From JAWPMV01 sp038527215 (GTDB lineage Bacteria; Bacteroidota; Bacteroidia; J057), in assembly GCA_038527215.1 (NCBI GenBank), contig JBCBGC010000024.1, positions 8,694 through 72,693 on the forward strand: 64,000 nt of DNA, read 5' to 3'. Each line of letters starts with the position of its first letter. The first letter of the stretch is position 1. Both the position numbers and the translations under genes were made by a program. This document shows, in pieces, positions 16,827 through 25,740 of this stretch. The notes beneath the pieces were generated by a model, which worked only from the letters and a program-made list of their open reading frames with translations, searched no databases and was not told the DNA's origin.

Positions 16827-19800
16827 ATGAAGCTAGAGCAGATTCTTCACTTGTACCAAAACCATGCAGACCTGGCTGCTATAGCGGCTGCCATCAAGGC
16901 CAAAGCCCAGGGAAAATTTCGCCTTCAGGGTACGGTAGGCAGCCAGAAAGGCCTGCTGCTCACGGCCTTATACCGCCAGCTACAACGCAATATGGTGATC
17001 GTGCTCAACGATAAAGAGGAAGCCCTCTATTTTCACCATGACCTGCAGGCCCTCATGCCCAAAAAGGAAATTTTCCTTTTTCCTGCTTCCTATAAGCGCC
17101 CCTATCAGATCGAAGAAGTTGACAATGCCAATGTATTGCAACGGGCAGAGGTGCTGAATGAGCTCAATCATACCAAAACGGGGCGGCAAATCATCGTCAC
17201 CTTTGCCGAAGCCCTAAATGAAAAGGTGGTGAATAAGCGTTCGCTGGTCCGCAATACCCTGGAGATTAAAGAGAGCGAAAGCTGCGGGATGGATTTTATC
17301 GTGGAAACCCTGGATACCTATGGGTTCGAGCGGGAAGATTACGTCTATGAACCGGGGCAATACGCCGTACGAGGAGGCATTCTGGATGTCTTCTCTTTTG
17401 CCCACGACATTCCTTACCGGGTGGAGTTCTTTGGGGAAGAAATTGAAAGTATCAGGACCTTTGATCCGGTCAGTCAGATGTCTGAGGACAAAGTGAAAAG
17501 AGTTTCCCTTATCCCAAACATTCAGCGGAGTCTGCTGGCCGAGGAGAAGGTGTCCTTTTTGGAATATATTTCCGACACCAGCCTGCTGGTGGTAAAGAAT
17601 ATCCGCTTTATCGAGGCGGATTTGCAACGCATGTTCGATAAGGCTACCGAATCCTTCGATAAGTTGGTAGGCGATAGTGGGGGCGGAGCTACCAGCCTGT
17701 CTCCGGAAGATTTGTACTACCATCCCCAGGATTTCCGCAGAGACTTACTCGATTTCTCCATCCTGGAATTAAATCAACAAGCCTATTTCCCGGAAGCGGA
17801 TGGGGCCTGGGAATGGAAGGGCATCCCCCAACCCGCCTTTAACAAAGAATTTACCCTGCTGGCGGATCATCTCAAGGAAAACCAAGGCCAGCAGATCAAA
17901 AATCTGGTCCTGTCCAGTAATGATAAGCAGATCACTCGCCTGGAAGAGATTTTTGCGGAAGTAGATGACGAGGTTGATTTCGAAGGGGTAGACGGGGAAT
18001 TACATGAAGGTTTTCGTGATCCTAAAGTCGGCATAGCCTGCTATACCGACCATCAAATATTCAACCGCTACCATCGCTATAAAACCAGAAGCCAGAAAGC
18101 TCGTTCACAGGCACTTACCCTCAAGCAGCTCAAGGAGCTTAAACCAGGAGATTATGTGGTGCATGTGCACCATGGCATCGGAAAATTTGCCGGACTCCAT
18201 ACCATAGACGTGGGGCAGCACCGACAGGAAGCAGCCAAGATCATTTACAAAAATAATGACGCCATTTTTGTCAATGTTAATGCTCTACACAAAGTATCCA
18301 AGTACACCGGAAAAGAGGGGGCAGAACCTCGTTTGAATAAACTCGGCTCCCCTGCCTGGGCCAAGACCAAGTCCAAAACCAAAAGCAGAATCAAAGAACT
18401 GGCTTTTGACCTGGTTTCACTCTATGCCAGGCGTAAGGCCATGGAGGGCTTTGCCTATGAGCCGGATGGTTATCTGCAACGTGAGTTGGAGGCTTCCTTT
18501 ATGTATGAGGATACGCCGGACCAGTTCAAGACCACCGAGGAGGTGAAGAAAGACATGGAAGCCCCGCATCCCATGGATCGTTTGGTTTGTGGGGATGTCG
18601 GCTTTGGAAAAACCGAGATTGCCATCCGGGCCGCCTTTAAAGCTGCGGTAAATGGTAAGCAAAGTGCGGTGTTGGTACCAACGACGATTTTGGCCCTGCA
18701 ACACTTTAAGACCTTTGCCAGCCGACTCAAAGATATGCCGGTCAAGGTAGATTACGTAAACCGCTTTAAGTCAAAAGCTCAGATCACGGAAACCCTGGCC
18801 AAAGTAGCTTCGGGAGAGGTAGATATTTTGATTGGCACCCATCGTCTGGTATCTAAGGATGTAAAATTCAAGGAATTGGGCTTGCTGATCATCGATGAGG
18901 AGCAGCGATTTGGGGTGAATGTCAAGGATAAGCTGAAGCTGATGAAGTCCAATGTGGATGCGCTCACCCTGACCGCGACCCCGATTCCCCGGACCTTGCA
19001 GTTTTCGCTGGCGGGCATCCGGGATCTGTCGGTCATTACTACGCCACCGCCTAATCGGCAGCCCATTGAAACGACCGTTACCTCCTTTTCTCCGACTATC
19101 CTGCGGGATGCGATCAGCTATGAGTTGAAGCGGGGCGGACAGGTGTTTTTCATCCATCCCCGGGTCAAGGATATTGAGGAAATAGCTTCTACCATTAAGA
19201 AGCTGGTGCCGGACGCGCGGATCGGTATTGGCCACGGTCAAATGCCCGGGGCTAAGCTCGAAAAAATCATGACCAACTTTATCGAAGGAGGCTATGATAT
19301 TTTGATTGCGACCACCATTGTAGAGTCTGGTCTGGACATTCCCAACGCCAACACCATCATCATCAATGAGGCGAATAAATACGGCCTGGCTGACTTGCAC
19401 CAAATGCGGGGCAGGGTAGGGCGCTCCAATCGTAAAGCTTTTTGCTTTTTGCTGGCCCCGCCTGAAATATCGCTTACCCAGGATGCCCGGAAACGGCTGC
19501 GCGCCATGGAGGAATTTTCTGACCTGGGCAGTGGATTTCACATTGCTTTGAGGGACCTGGACATCCGGGGAGCGGGAGACCTGCTGGGCGGAGAGCAGAG
19601 TGGCTTCATTGCTGAGATCGGCTATGATATGTACCACAAAATCCTCGACGAAGCGGTCAAAGAATTAAAAGAAGAGCATTTCTCCGACCTTTTTGCCGAA
19701 GAAATCAAGGAGCGCAAGAAGATCATCGTGGAAGACTGTAAGCTGGACCTGGATTTGGATATCCGCATGCCGGAATCCTATGTGCCGAGCATTCCAGAAC

Positions 19801-20246
19801 GCCTGAAAATCTACCGTCGGATCGCCGCTACCGAAAAAGAAGCTGATCTGGTAGATATTCAGCGGGAAATGATCGACCGTTTTGGTCCGATGCCCGGCCC
19901 GGTGCTGGCCTTGTTTGACGCCACCCGTATTCGAGAAATCGCCAAGCGGATCGGGATCGAGCGGGTAACCCTGCGGGGCGGCATGCTGCGCTTTTATTTC
20001 GTAGCAAACCAGGAATCATCCTTTTTCCAATCGCCGATTTTTACCCGAGTGATCGAATATGTAACCACTTTCCCGGCACGGGTAAAGATTAAGGAGACCC
20101 CGAAATTCCTCTATCTCACCTATCCGGAAGTCAAGGAAATCAAGCGGGTGCTACTGCTGATCCGCGAATTACATGATTTTGCCCATCAGGCCAATCAGGA
20201 GGAGGAAAAAGCCGCTGCCTCTGAGGTAGAGGACATGCCTTTTTAG
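16827..20246 (+). CDS. mfd: Transcription-repair coupling factor
   Basis: 1139 residues from ATG 16827 (MKLEQILHLYQ); an upstream in-frame TTG adds 29 residues that cover the leader hairpin and look non-coding. Order: UvrB-like N-terminal module, RNA-polymerase-interacting CarD-like domain (LKPGDYVVHVHHGIGKFAG, near 437), helicase with Walker A CGDVGFGKTE, DEEQ box IIDEEQRFG, TATPIPRTL, RGRVGRSN, and a C-terminal TRCF domain. It removes RNA polymerase stalled at lesions and recruits excision repair. Its stop codon shares 3 bp with the convergent decarboxylase gene. Confidence 0.97.
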   Translation: MKLEQILHLYQNHADLAAIAAAIKAKAQGKFRLQGTVGSQKGLLLTALYRQLQRNMVIVLNDKEEALYFHHDLQALMPKKEIFLFPASYKRPYQIEEVDNANVLQRAEVLNELNHTKTGRQIIVTFAEALNEKVVNKRSLVRNTLEIKESESCGMDFIVETLDTYGFEREDYVYEPGQYAVRGGILDVFSFAHDIPYRVEFFGEEIESIRTFDPVSQMSEDKVKRVSLIPNIQRSLLAEEKVSFLEYISDTSLLVVKNIRFIEADLQRMFDKATESFDKLVGDSGGGATSLSPEDLYYHPQDFRRDLLDFSILELNQQAYFPEADGAWEWKGIPQPAFNKEFTLLADHLKENQGQQIKNLVLSSNDKQITRLEEIFAEVDDEVDFEGVDGELHEGFRDPKVGIACYTDHQIFNRYHRYKTRSQKARSQALTLKQLKELKPGDYVVHVHHGIGKFAGLHTIDVGQHRQEAAKIIYKNNDAIFVNVNALHKVSKYTGKEGAEPRLNKLGSPAWAKTKSKTKSRIKELAFDLVSLYARRKAMEGFAYEPDGYLQRELEASFMYEDTPDQFKTTEEVKKDMEAPHPMDRLVCGDVGFGKTEIAIRAAFKAAVNGKQSAVLVPTTILALQHFKTFASRLKDMPVKVDYVNRFKSKAQITETLAKVASGEVDILIGTHRLVSKDVKFKELGLLIIDEEQRFGVNVKDKLKLMKSNVDALTLTATPIPRTLQFSLAGIRDLSVITTPPPNRQPIETTVTSFSPTILRDAISYELKRGGQVFFIHPRVKDIEEIASTIKKLVPDARIGIGHGQMPGAKLEKIMTNFIEGGYDILIATTIVESGLDIPNANTIIINEANKYGLADLHQMRGRVGRSNRKAFCFLLAPPEISLTQDARKRLRAMEEFSDLGSGFHIALRDLDIRGAGDLLGGEQSGFIAEIGYDMYHKILDEAVKELKEEHFSDLFAEEIKERKKIIVEDCKLDLDLDIRMPESYVPSIPERLKIYRRIAATEKEADLVDIQREMIDRFGPMPGPVLALFDATRIREIAKRIGIERVTLRGGMLRFYFVANQESSFFQSPIFTRVIEYVTTFPARVKIKETPKFLYLTYPEVKEIKRVLLLIRELHDFAHQANQEEEKAAASEVEDMPF

Positions 20247-21331
20247 GAATCGACTTTCTCGGTGGTCAAATGCTTGAGGCGTTCTTTTAGCTTCGGGCAT
20301 TGATTTACGCCCAACCAGCGCAAGACATTCTCTTTCCAGATTTCTTCATGCTGCTGCTGGTTGATGATGCCTTCTTCCAGGGCCAGGTCCAGCAATTTCC
20401 CTGGATAGGAAGACTGTGGTTCACTTTCCATTTCTCCTAAGGGATAAGGGTCGTCCAGCCCAAGGATGATTTGGTCCGTGCCTTTTAGCCTTTTTACCAT
20501 CAATTCCAGGGAATAGGTATCGTGCACCAGGGTATCAAAAAAGATATTGGGATGTCCTACGGCTCGCCTGGGATGCGTCTTGCCTTCAAATAAATCCGGT
20601 CGCCCATCGAAGCCCTGTATCCGGCGGCCCAGGTTGATTTGCGCCAGCTGTCCTCCGTGGGCAAAACACACCCGCATATCGGGGAATTTTTCATGATAGC
20701 CCTGCAAGGTGTAGAAGTGATAGGCATCCGCACACTGGGCCAGCATCCAGACCAAATGGAAGCGCCAGGCTACATTTTCCAGTTTGATGAACTTCTCGCC
20801 ATCATAGGGATGAATTTCTACGGCTAGTTTATGCTCGTTGGCTAGTTCAAAGATGGGTTCTGTTTCCGGGTCAAAAATGGTCCGCCACGTTCCAATGGAA
20901 TCCATATAATGGGTGGGCAGGCAAAGAACCCGAAGGTTCAGGTCTTTTACGCACCGCTCAATCTCCCACAAGGCAGAACGGACAAAGCCTGCATGAATCA
21001 CAAAGCCGCAGGAAAACTTATCGGGATGGTCGGCCTGTACCTGGCCATTGAAGTCGTTTTGCCAGCGCAGCACTTTTTTCATTTCCTCTACCCGTAAGCC
21101 ATTGCCATAAAGTTGGGAAAGGTTCAGGACGATAGCATGATCAAGGTTATTTTTCTCCATCCACTCCAGTTTTTCATTGAGAAAAAAACTAGAGTCCGTA
21201 ACCGGGCGTTTCCAGTTTTTCTGGAGCATGAATTTTCGGTCTTCATCTATCCAAAAGATTTCCTTCTCCTTCATAAAGGAAGGGATTTGTTCAGGATAGG
21301 GGAGAAGATGTGAGTGTCCGTTGATCCGCAT
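20243..21331 (-). CDS. ACMSD-like amidohydrolase (2-amino-3-carboxymuconate-6-semialdehyde decarboxylase)
   Basis: 362 residues, TIM-barrel amidohydrolase. Metal ligands fall at positions expected for ACMSD: HSH (His6, His8), EIHPYDG (His174), CFAHGGQ (His225) and ILGLDDPYPLGE (Asp293); the segments around them (FAHGG, FFDT.V....LELMV, LG.D.P.PLGE) follow the known Pseudomonas enzyme. ACMSD decarboxylates the ring-opened product of 3-hydroxyanthranilate in the kynurenine pathway, steering flux away from quinolinate and NAD. Its neighbour encodes tryptophan 2,3-dioxygenase, the first enzyme of that pathway, which supports the call. A related decarboxylase of other substrates is the alternative. 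Confidence 0.8.
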   Translation of the reverse strand: MRINGHSHLLPYPEQIPSFMKEKEIFWIDEDRKFMLQKNWKRPVTDSSFFLNEKLEWMEKNNLDHAIVLNLSQLYGNGLRVEEMKKVLRWQNDFNGQVQADHPDKFSCGFVIHAGFVRSALWEIERCVKDLNLRVLCLPTHYMDSIGTWRTIFDPETEPIFELANEHKLAVEIHPYDGEKFIKLENVAWRFHLVWMLAQCADAYHFYTLQGYHEKFPDMRVCFAHGGQLAQINLGRRIQGFDGRPDLFEGKTHPRRAVGHPNIFFDTLVHDTYSLELMVKRLKGTDQIILGLDDPYPLGEMESEPQSSYPGKLLDLALEEGIINQQQHEEIWKENVLRWLGVNQCPKLKERLKHLTTEKVDS

Positions 21332-21444
21332 GGGGTATAGGTTTGAGGAAAGCGTAGCCGTATGATACCCAGCTGAAGGCCAGGATATCCTATCAGGTAA
21401 AATACAGAATTCCAGCTTAATTCTGCATTATTTTTCAGGCCTGC

Positions 21445-22557
21445 CTACCAATCTTCCAGGTGGGTAAAGTAAAAGCCCAACTGCCGCCTCAATTCATCGG
21501 GCAACTCAGGTAATTCGGACCGGGGAATCAACAAAGTGGAAATATTGTGGAGGTCTTTGAAAATGTGATGCTTGAGGGCGGTCATCTGAAGATACTTATG
21601 GCCGGAAGAGCCTCCGGTACCCGTCTTACGTCCGAGCATGCGCATGACCATTTGGGCGTGCCGGTAGCGCCAGGTGGTCAGCAATTCGTCAATGTCAATC
21701 AACTGTAGCAAAAAGCGGTAAGGCAGTTGCAGCAAAGGTTCTTCGTTGTAGAGGTTGATCATCAGGGCGGCCAGGGTCGCCTGATAACTGAGCCGTTGCC
21801 GGCCTTTTTCCACTAATTCCTGGTGAACGTCTGGATTGAGGATGGATTGGAAGTAAGAATCTGTGGAGCCCATCATCTTGAGCCGCATCTGCTTTTCATC
21901 CTCGGTCAGATAACTGGAAGCTTCAATGGCCTGGGCTTCCTTCGCGACCATGCGCTCTACGGACTGGCGATAATATTTGAGGAACTCGAATTTGCCAAAG
22001 CGGAGAAAAGGGGTCCGTTCAAGCCATTTTTCTATGGCCTGGAAGAGGTTTTTCTCCGTAGCGATGGTGTTGAGTTCCGCTTTTTGTTCATCGGTAAAAA
22101 AGGCCGCATAATGATGGCCCCCGTAGGTAGAGCGTTCTTTTTCTTCTAAGCCCAAGAGGTTTTCTATTTTTCTAAACTGAAAACTCTGAAAGCCAGAAGC
22201 CGGGAAGAGGTAGTTCCTGAAATCGAGGAAATCCAGGGGCGTCATGGTTTCCATGAGCGGGATATGCTCAATTAACAGCTTGAAAATGCTGGCTACCCGG
22301 TTGAGGCGGGCGACGGCCGTGCCGATGGTTCTTTCGTCTACATCCTCCCGGTTAAATTTATTGATGACGGACTCTAGCTCATGAATGATCTGCTTGAACC
22401 AAAGCTCATAGCTCTGATGAACCACAATGAACAGCATTTCCTCATGAGCTGGCGAAGGCTCCAAGGCTGCAGACCGGAGGGTTTGGGCACTAAGCAACTG
22501 GTCAAGCTGCAGGTAATTTTGGTAGTGTACGGTGGAGTATTTTTTTTCTTGATCCAT
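21445..22557 (-). CDS. kynA: Tryptophan 2,3-dioxygenase
   Basis: About 370 residues from ATG 22557 (MDQEKKYSTVHY); an ATG six codons earlier is possible. Heme dioxygenase that opens the indole ring of tryptophan to N-formylkynurenine. Signatures: VVHQSYELWFKQI, FLDFRNYLFPASGFQSFQFR, the proximal heme His in WRYRHAQMVMRMLG, and GTGGSSG. The longer form (TDO of about 370 residues, with the extra insert near 160-230) is common in Bacteroidota. On the same strand as, and upstream of, the ACMSD-like gene, 113 bp apart. Confidence 0.95.
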   Translation of the reverse strand: MDQEKKYSTVHYQNYLQLDQLLSAQTLRSAALEPSPAHEEMLFIVVHQSYELWFKQIIHELESVINKFNREDVDERTIGTAVARLNRVASIFKLLIEHIPLMETMTPLDFLDFRNYLFPASGFQSFQFRKIENLLGLEEKERSTYGGHHYAAFFTDEQKAELNTIATEKNLFQAIEKWLERTPFLRFGKFEFLKYYRQSVERMVAKEAQAIEASSYLTEDEKQMRLKMMGSTDSYFQSILNPDVHQELVEKGRQRLSYQATLAALMINLYNEEPLLQLPYRFLLQLIDIDELLTTWRYRHAQMVMRMLGRKTGTGGSSGHKYLQMTALKHHIFKDLHNISTLLIPRSELPELPDELRRQLGFYFTHLEDW

Positions 22558-22592
22558 GGAGAGGGTTTGAAGCAATAAGAGGGGAAAGTAGG

Positions 22593-23162
22593 TTAGTTGC
22601 CTTGTATTTCGTCGATTTTGTCAGCCCAGTAGTCTGCCCCTTTAAAACTCTGGGTTTCTCGAATCTGCCATAAATGTAGGCCGATAGCGATCACCAGGCT
22701 GGCGGATTCCATCCAGGTCAGGACGGCAAAGGCCATGATACTCAGGTCCAGGATGCCCATGGTTTGCAGGGCCTGGGTGCCCATGCTCAAGGCGAAAAAG
22801 GCAGCGACCGCTGAAAACTTGAGGGAATCCTTGGGAGGATGTTTTTCCTTTAGATAAAAGCGAAAGAAATATAAACCCAGAATTATGGCATCCACCAGAA
22901 TAGGTAAAATCCGGGCTCCCAGGGAATAGCTGGAGGTGAAAAACATGGGACCAATGCCTCTGACTAAGATCAACAAGGTAAGGGGCACCCTTAACTCTTT
23001 GCTAAAGGGGCTTGACCATAGATAGAACAGCCCCCCTACATAAAAAAGCACCTGCGCAATAATGGCAAACTCCAGGCCTCCTACGTAATGCATGATGAGC
23101 AGGAGTTTGCTGAACAAGGCGAAAAATAAATATAGAGGGACAGGCCAGCTATACTTTAACAT
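22593..23162 (-). CDS. Multi-pass membrane protein of unknown function
   Basis: 189 residues with about six hydrophobic segments (near 5-24, 27-47, 58-76, 80-102, 113-133 and 138-163) and a short polar C-terminus. I do not recognise the family. It is 35 bp upstream of the tryptophan dioxygenase gene on the same strand and could be co-transcribed, so a role in transport or membrane sensing linked to tryptophan use is possible but unproven. Confidence 0.65.
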   Translation of the reverse strand: MLKYSWPVPLYLFFALFSKLLLIMHYVGGLEFAIIAQVLFYVGGLFYLWSSPFSKELRVPLTLLILVRGIGPMFFTSSYSLGARILPILVDAIILGLYFFRFYLKEKHPPKDSLKFSAVAAFFALSMGTQALQTMGILDLSIMAFAVLTWMESASLVIAIGLHLWQIRETQSFKGADYWADKIDEIQGN

Positions 23163-23285
23163 ATGATGGATTTAATCAGTATGGCAAATTAACACCCCTC
23201 GTCTGAAAAATCACTTTATCGGAGGATTTTCACGCGAAAAGCTTACCTCAGGCTTCCTGGGGCTCAAAAGCTGGCTGCTAGCCCT

Positions 23286-23293
23286 TATCTTTG
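23286..23293 (+). promoter_or_regulatory. -7 element (TATCTTTG) directly before the GT2 gene
   Basis: A perfect TAnnTTTG box ends 4 bases before the ATG at 23298, so if used, the mRNA would be leaderless or nearly so. No clear -33 TTG at normal spacing. Confidence 0.4.
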
Positions 23294-23297
23294 TCCC

Positions 23298-23993
23298 ATG
23301 ACCCAGCCAACACCAGCGGATATTTGGGTGATCATCCCAGCTTATAATGAAGAAAAGGTTATTCGACAAACCTTAGAGGAGGTTTTGGCGCATCCTTTTC
23401 AGGTGGTGGTGATCGATGATTGTTCGACGGATCAAACTGCGGCTGCGGCCAAGGACCTGCCCATTCATTTTCTCCAGCATCCCATCAATATGGGACAAGG
23501 GGCGGCCTTGCAGACCGGCAATACCTATGCCCAGGCCCAAGGCGCGCAATGGGTGGTGCATTTTGATGCAGATGGGCAGCATCGGGTGGCGGATATTCTG
23601 CCCATGGTAGCGCCGCTCTGGGCGGGGGAGGCGGATATAACGCTGGGATCGCGCTTTTTGGCGGGCGGCAGTGGCGAGGCTATGCCGGCTTTGCGGAAAG
23701 CGGTGCTTAAACTAGGGCGAATCTTTCACGGGCTGCTTACCGGCCTCTGGTTGACGGATGCCCATAATGGCTATCGGGCCTTGAATGCCAAAGCCCTGGC
23801 AACTATCCACATCACCCAAAACGGCATGGCCCACAATAGCGAAATCATCCAGGAAACGGCTCGCCACCAGCTCCGCTATAAAGAAGTGCCGGTGGTCATT
23901 CGCTATTCGGATTATTCGCTGGCCAAAGGCCAATCGATTTGGAATGCCGCCAACATCGTCGGGGACCTGCTGGTCAAACGTCTTTTTCAATAA
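23298..23993 (+). CDS. Family 2 glycosyltransferase (DPM-like)
   Basis: 231 residues, GT-A fold without membrane helices. IPAYNEEKVIRQTL, VVIDDCSTDQT, GQGAALQTGN and the metal-binding DAD in HFDADGQHRVAD, then ITLGSRFL and DAHNGYRALN. The sequence resembles dolichyl/undecaprenyl-phosphate sugar transferases, which load a sugar onto a lipid carrier at the inner membrane. The adjacent DUF2304 membrane protein is its usual partner. Sugar donor unknown. Confidence 0.88.
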   Translation: MTQPTPADIWVIIPAYNEEKVIRQTLEEVLAHPFQVVVIDDCSTDQTAAAAKDLPIHFLQHPINMGQGAALQTGNTYAQAQGAQWVVHFDADGQHRVADILPMVAPLWAGEADITLGSRFLAGGSGEAMPALRKAVLKLGRIFHGLLTGLWLTDAHNGYRALNAKALATIHITQNGMAHNSEIIQETARHQLRYKEVPVVIRYSDYSLAKGQSIWNAANIVGDLLVKRLFQ

Positions 23994-24013
23994 GCCTACT
24001 GAATGTCATTCCC

Positions 24014-24352
24014 ATGAAACCCGTACAATTTATCCTGCTGCCCCTCCTGGTGTTGTTGCTGATCGTTTTTACCAAACGACTGAGAAAACAGGTCTTGCTC
24101 AAAGGGGTGTTTATTTGCATCATCCTCGCCCTGATGGTCCTGACGGTCTTTCCAGATGTAACCACCACCCTGGCCAACTGGGTAGGCGTAGGCCGGGGCG
24201 TAGACCTGGTGTTTTATTTTGGCATGCTGGGGCTTAGTGTGAGCTGCCTCTTCCTCTATCTGCGCAGCGTCCGCCTGGAAGAACAATTGACCGAGCTAGC
24301 CCGTACAATAGCCTTGCAAGAAGCTGATTCCCCATCCGAAAAGCCAACATGA
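24014..24352 (+). CDS. DUF2304 membrane protein, partner of the GT2
   Basis: 112 residues from ATG 24014 (MKPVQFILLPLLVLL); a longer frame overlapping the GT2 gene is a shadow. Three hydrophobic helices (about 3-20, 27-46, 62-83) and a charged C-terminal tail. Genes of this family commonly follow GT2 glycosyltransferases, where they probably help anchor or move the lipid-linked sugar. It is 20 bp after the GT2 stop, so one transcript is likely. Confidence 0.75.
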   Translation: MKPVQFILLPLLVLLLIVFTKRLRKQVLLKGVFICIILALMVLTVFPDVTTTLANWVGVGRGVDLVFYFGMLGLSVSCLFLYLRSVRLEEQLTELARTIALQEADSPSEKPT

Positions 24353-24355
24353 TGC

Positions 24356-24386
24356 TTGAAAGTCCCACGGGAAGCGGCTATATTTG
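24356..24386 (+). promoter_or_regulatory. Promoter of the tRNA gene
   Basis: TTG at 24356-24358, 20 bases, then TATATTTG at 24379-24386: a textbook Bacteroidota -33/-7 pair, 37 bases before the mature tRNA. The -33 element overlaps the end of the DUF2304 frame (stop 24350-24352 lies just before). Confidence 0.65.
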
Positions 24387-24423
24387 CCACACTTTCACCC
24401 GCTGCCTATATGGCATGGTGTCC

Positions 24424-24497
24424 GGGCCTATAGCTCAGTTGGTTAGAGCACCTGACTCATAATCAGTAGGTCCCAGGTTCGAGTCCTGGTGGGCCCA
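24424..24497 (+). tRNA. tRNA with CAT anticodon (Ile2 or elongator Met)
   Basis: 74 nt cloverleaf: acceptor GGGCCTA/TGGGCCC (one U-G pair), D arm GCTC/GAGC, anticodon loop CTCATAA, T arm CCAGG-TTCGAGT-CCTGG, discriminator A; CCA is not encoded (CAA follows). The GGGCC acceptor resembles tRNA-Ile2, whose CAT anticodon is read as AUA after lysidine modification, but elongator Met cannot be excluded by eye. The outermost anticodon-stem pair is a C-U mismatch (27-43). Confidence 0.93.
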
Positions 24498-24499
24498 CA

Positions 24500-24538
24500 A
24501 ATCACCCAAAAACGACCCTATATCGTTTTTGGGTGATT
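24500..24538 (+). terminator. 16-bp perfect hairpin after the tRNA
   Basis: AATCACCCAAAAACGA (24500-24515) and its exact reverse complement (24523-24538) flank a 7-nt loop, followed by CTCTTTT. It probably ends the tRNA transcript and, being nearly symmetrical, may act in both directions. Confidence 0.8.
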
Positions 24539-24604
24539 CTCTTTTACGCTAATTCGTATCCCCTGACGTTTTTACATACTGCTTAGAGGATGTGGACCGC
24601 TCCC

Positions 24605-24637
24605 TTGTCCCTTATACAACTTCCGTATTCATCTTTG
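24605..24637 (+). promoter_or_regulatory. Likely promoter of the lipoprotein gene at 24651
   Basis: TTG at 24605-24607 and CATCTTTG at 24630-24637 (one change from TAnnTTTG), 22 bases apart, ending 13 bases before the ATG. Confidence 0.4.
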
Positions 24638-24650
24638 AAAAAATCGCATC

Positions 24651-25502
24651 ATGAGCATTCTCCATATCCTGTTTTCTGCTGCTGTCGTCTTGGGGCCGAT
24701 GGCCTGTCAGGACCGGGGCAACATCAACCCTTTGGGTGAGATAGATCCAGGCAATGACCCCCATTTCACCATCGTAGCCAATGAAGACCGGATACTCAAA
24801 AAGTACAATCGAAAAGTGGTGGTGTTTGGGATTGACATCTATGCCGTTCCTGATGTGGAGGATGCCAAATTACTCCATGCCGCCAATGTCATGGCCCAAT
24901 ACCTCGACAATGACGAAGATGGCACCGTTGATGATCAGTTGGTCTTGGACAAAATGTTGGAAAACAAGGCTTATTTGGTCATGTGGAGCAAGGAAAGAGA
25001 TTTGAGAAATAGCTTTGTCAACGGTAGGGAGGGACAGGATTTAGGGAATGATGAAACCAATCCTGCTTATGTATCAGGCGGCAAGCTAGGGCGGTTTGAT
25101 GCCTCGCTAGAGGAAGTCCTGCACATCATCAACCATGCAGGCCATTCCAAGGCTTATCCTCAGGCTTTCGGTCAGAACCAGGGTTCCCTTCTGGCTGAGG
25201 CCATGGATATCGCCCGGGGTGGTCAGTTTATGTCCATTCCTGATCCTTATCCGGCAGAGGCCTGGTATACTTATGATGATGCGACCTGCGATTATGCCTC
25301 TTGTCAGACTATCGAGTATCTGTATTGGGCTTTGACTTCTATGCTAGGTGCCCAGGAAAATCGCTTGGCAGAAATCCAACAGGAATGGAAATTGAATACG
25401 CTGGACAAAGTTAGAGATCAGGATACGGCCATTTATCAGTTGCTGAGCGACCCCCAATTTAAGATGCCTACGGTATTGCCAGATGGGAGCTACCGACAAT
25501 AG
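24651..25502 (+). CDS. Lipoprotein of unknown function with a DxDxDG calcium-type loop
   Basis: 283 residues. Signal peptide with lipobox-like VLGPMAC, lipid Cys at 19. The mature part contains AQYLDNDEDGTVDDQ, an EF-hand/dockerin-type calcium loop (near 84-95), then a conserved-looking block LEEVLHIINHAGHSKAYPQ (near 150) and a CDYASCQTIEYLYWAL segment. The His-rich block near acidic residues might bind metal, but there is no HExxH motif, so I do not call it a protease. I do not recognise a named family. Its own promoter lies just upstream; no operon partner is evident. Confidence 0.7.
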   Translation: MSILHILFSAAVVLGPMACQDRGNINPLGEIDPGNDPHFTIVANEDRILKKYNRKVVVFGIDIYAVPDVEDAKLLHAANVMAQYLDNDEDGTVDDQLVLDKMLENKAYLVMWSKERDLRNSFVNGREGQDLGNDETNPAYVSGGKLGRFDASLEEVLHIINHAGHSKAYPQAFGQNQGSLLAEAMDIARGGQFMSIPDPYPAEAWYTYDDATCDYASCQTIEYLYWALTSMLGAQENRLAEIQQEWKLNTLDKVRDQDTAIYQLLSDPQFKMPTVLPDGSYRQ

Positions 25503-25529
25503 GGATTGCATCGGCTTTGCTCCAAACAG

Positions 25530-25578
25530 CCGGGATTGCAGAGAAAAACCAAGCCTCTGAAACCCTGGCTTTTTTTAA
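25530..25578 (+). terminator. Possible weak terminator after the lipoprotein gene
   Basis: Short stems are possible (AAGCC / GGCTT near 25550-25571) followed by a run of T residues. The loop is long, so this is tentative. Confidence 0.35.
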
Positions 25579-25740
25579 CAATCCCCTCATTTTCTCTAAA
25601 GGGCTATTGGTCTAATGGCTCGAAATCCCCCACCTGTAAAATCATTTAGGATTCCCTTGAAATCCTTTCGTTTGTCCACTTCCCATGCCTTCTCTTTGTA
25701 TCCATCAACGGATGTTTTTCCACGCTCAAAAAGAATAGAC

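Noticed and set aside
24651..25502. Metalloprotease call for the lipoprotein
   Set aside because: The His-rich block lacks HExxH or another recognised zinc-protease motif.
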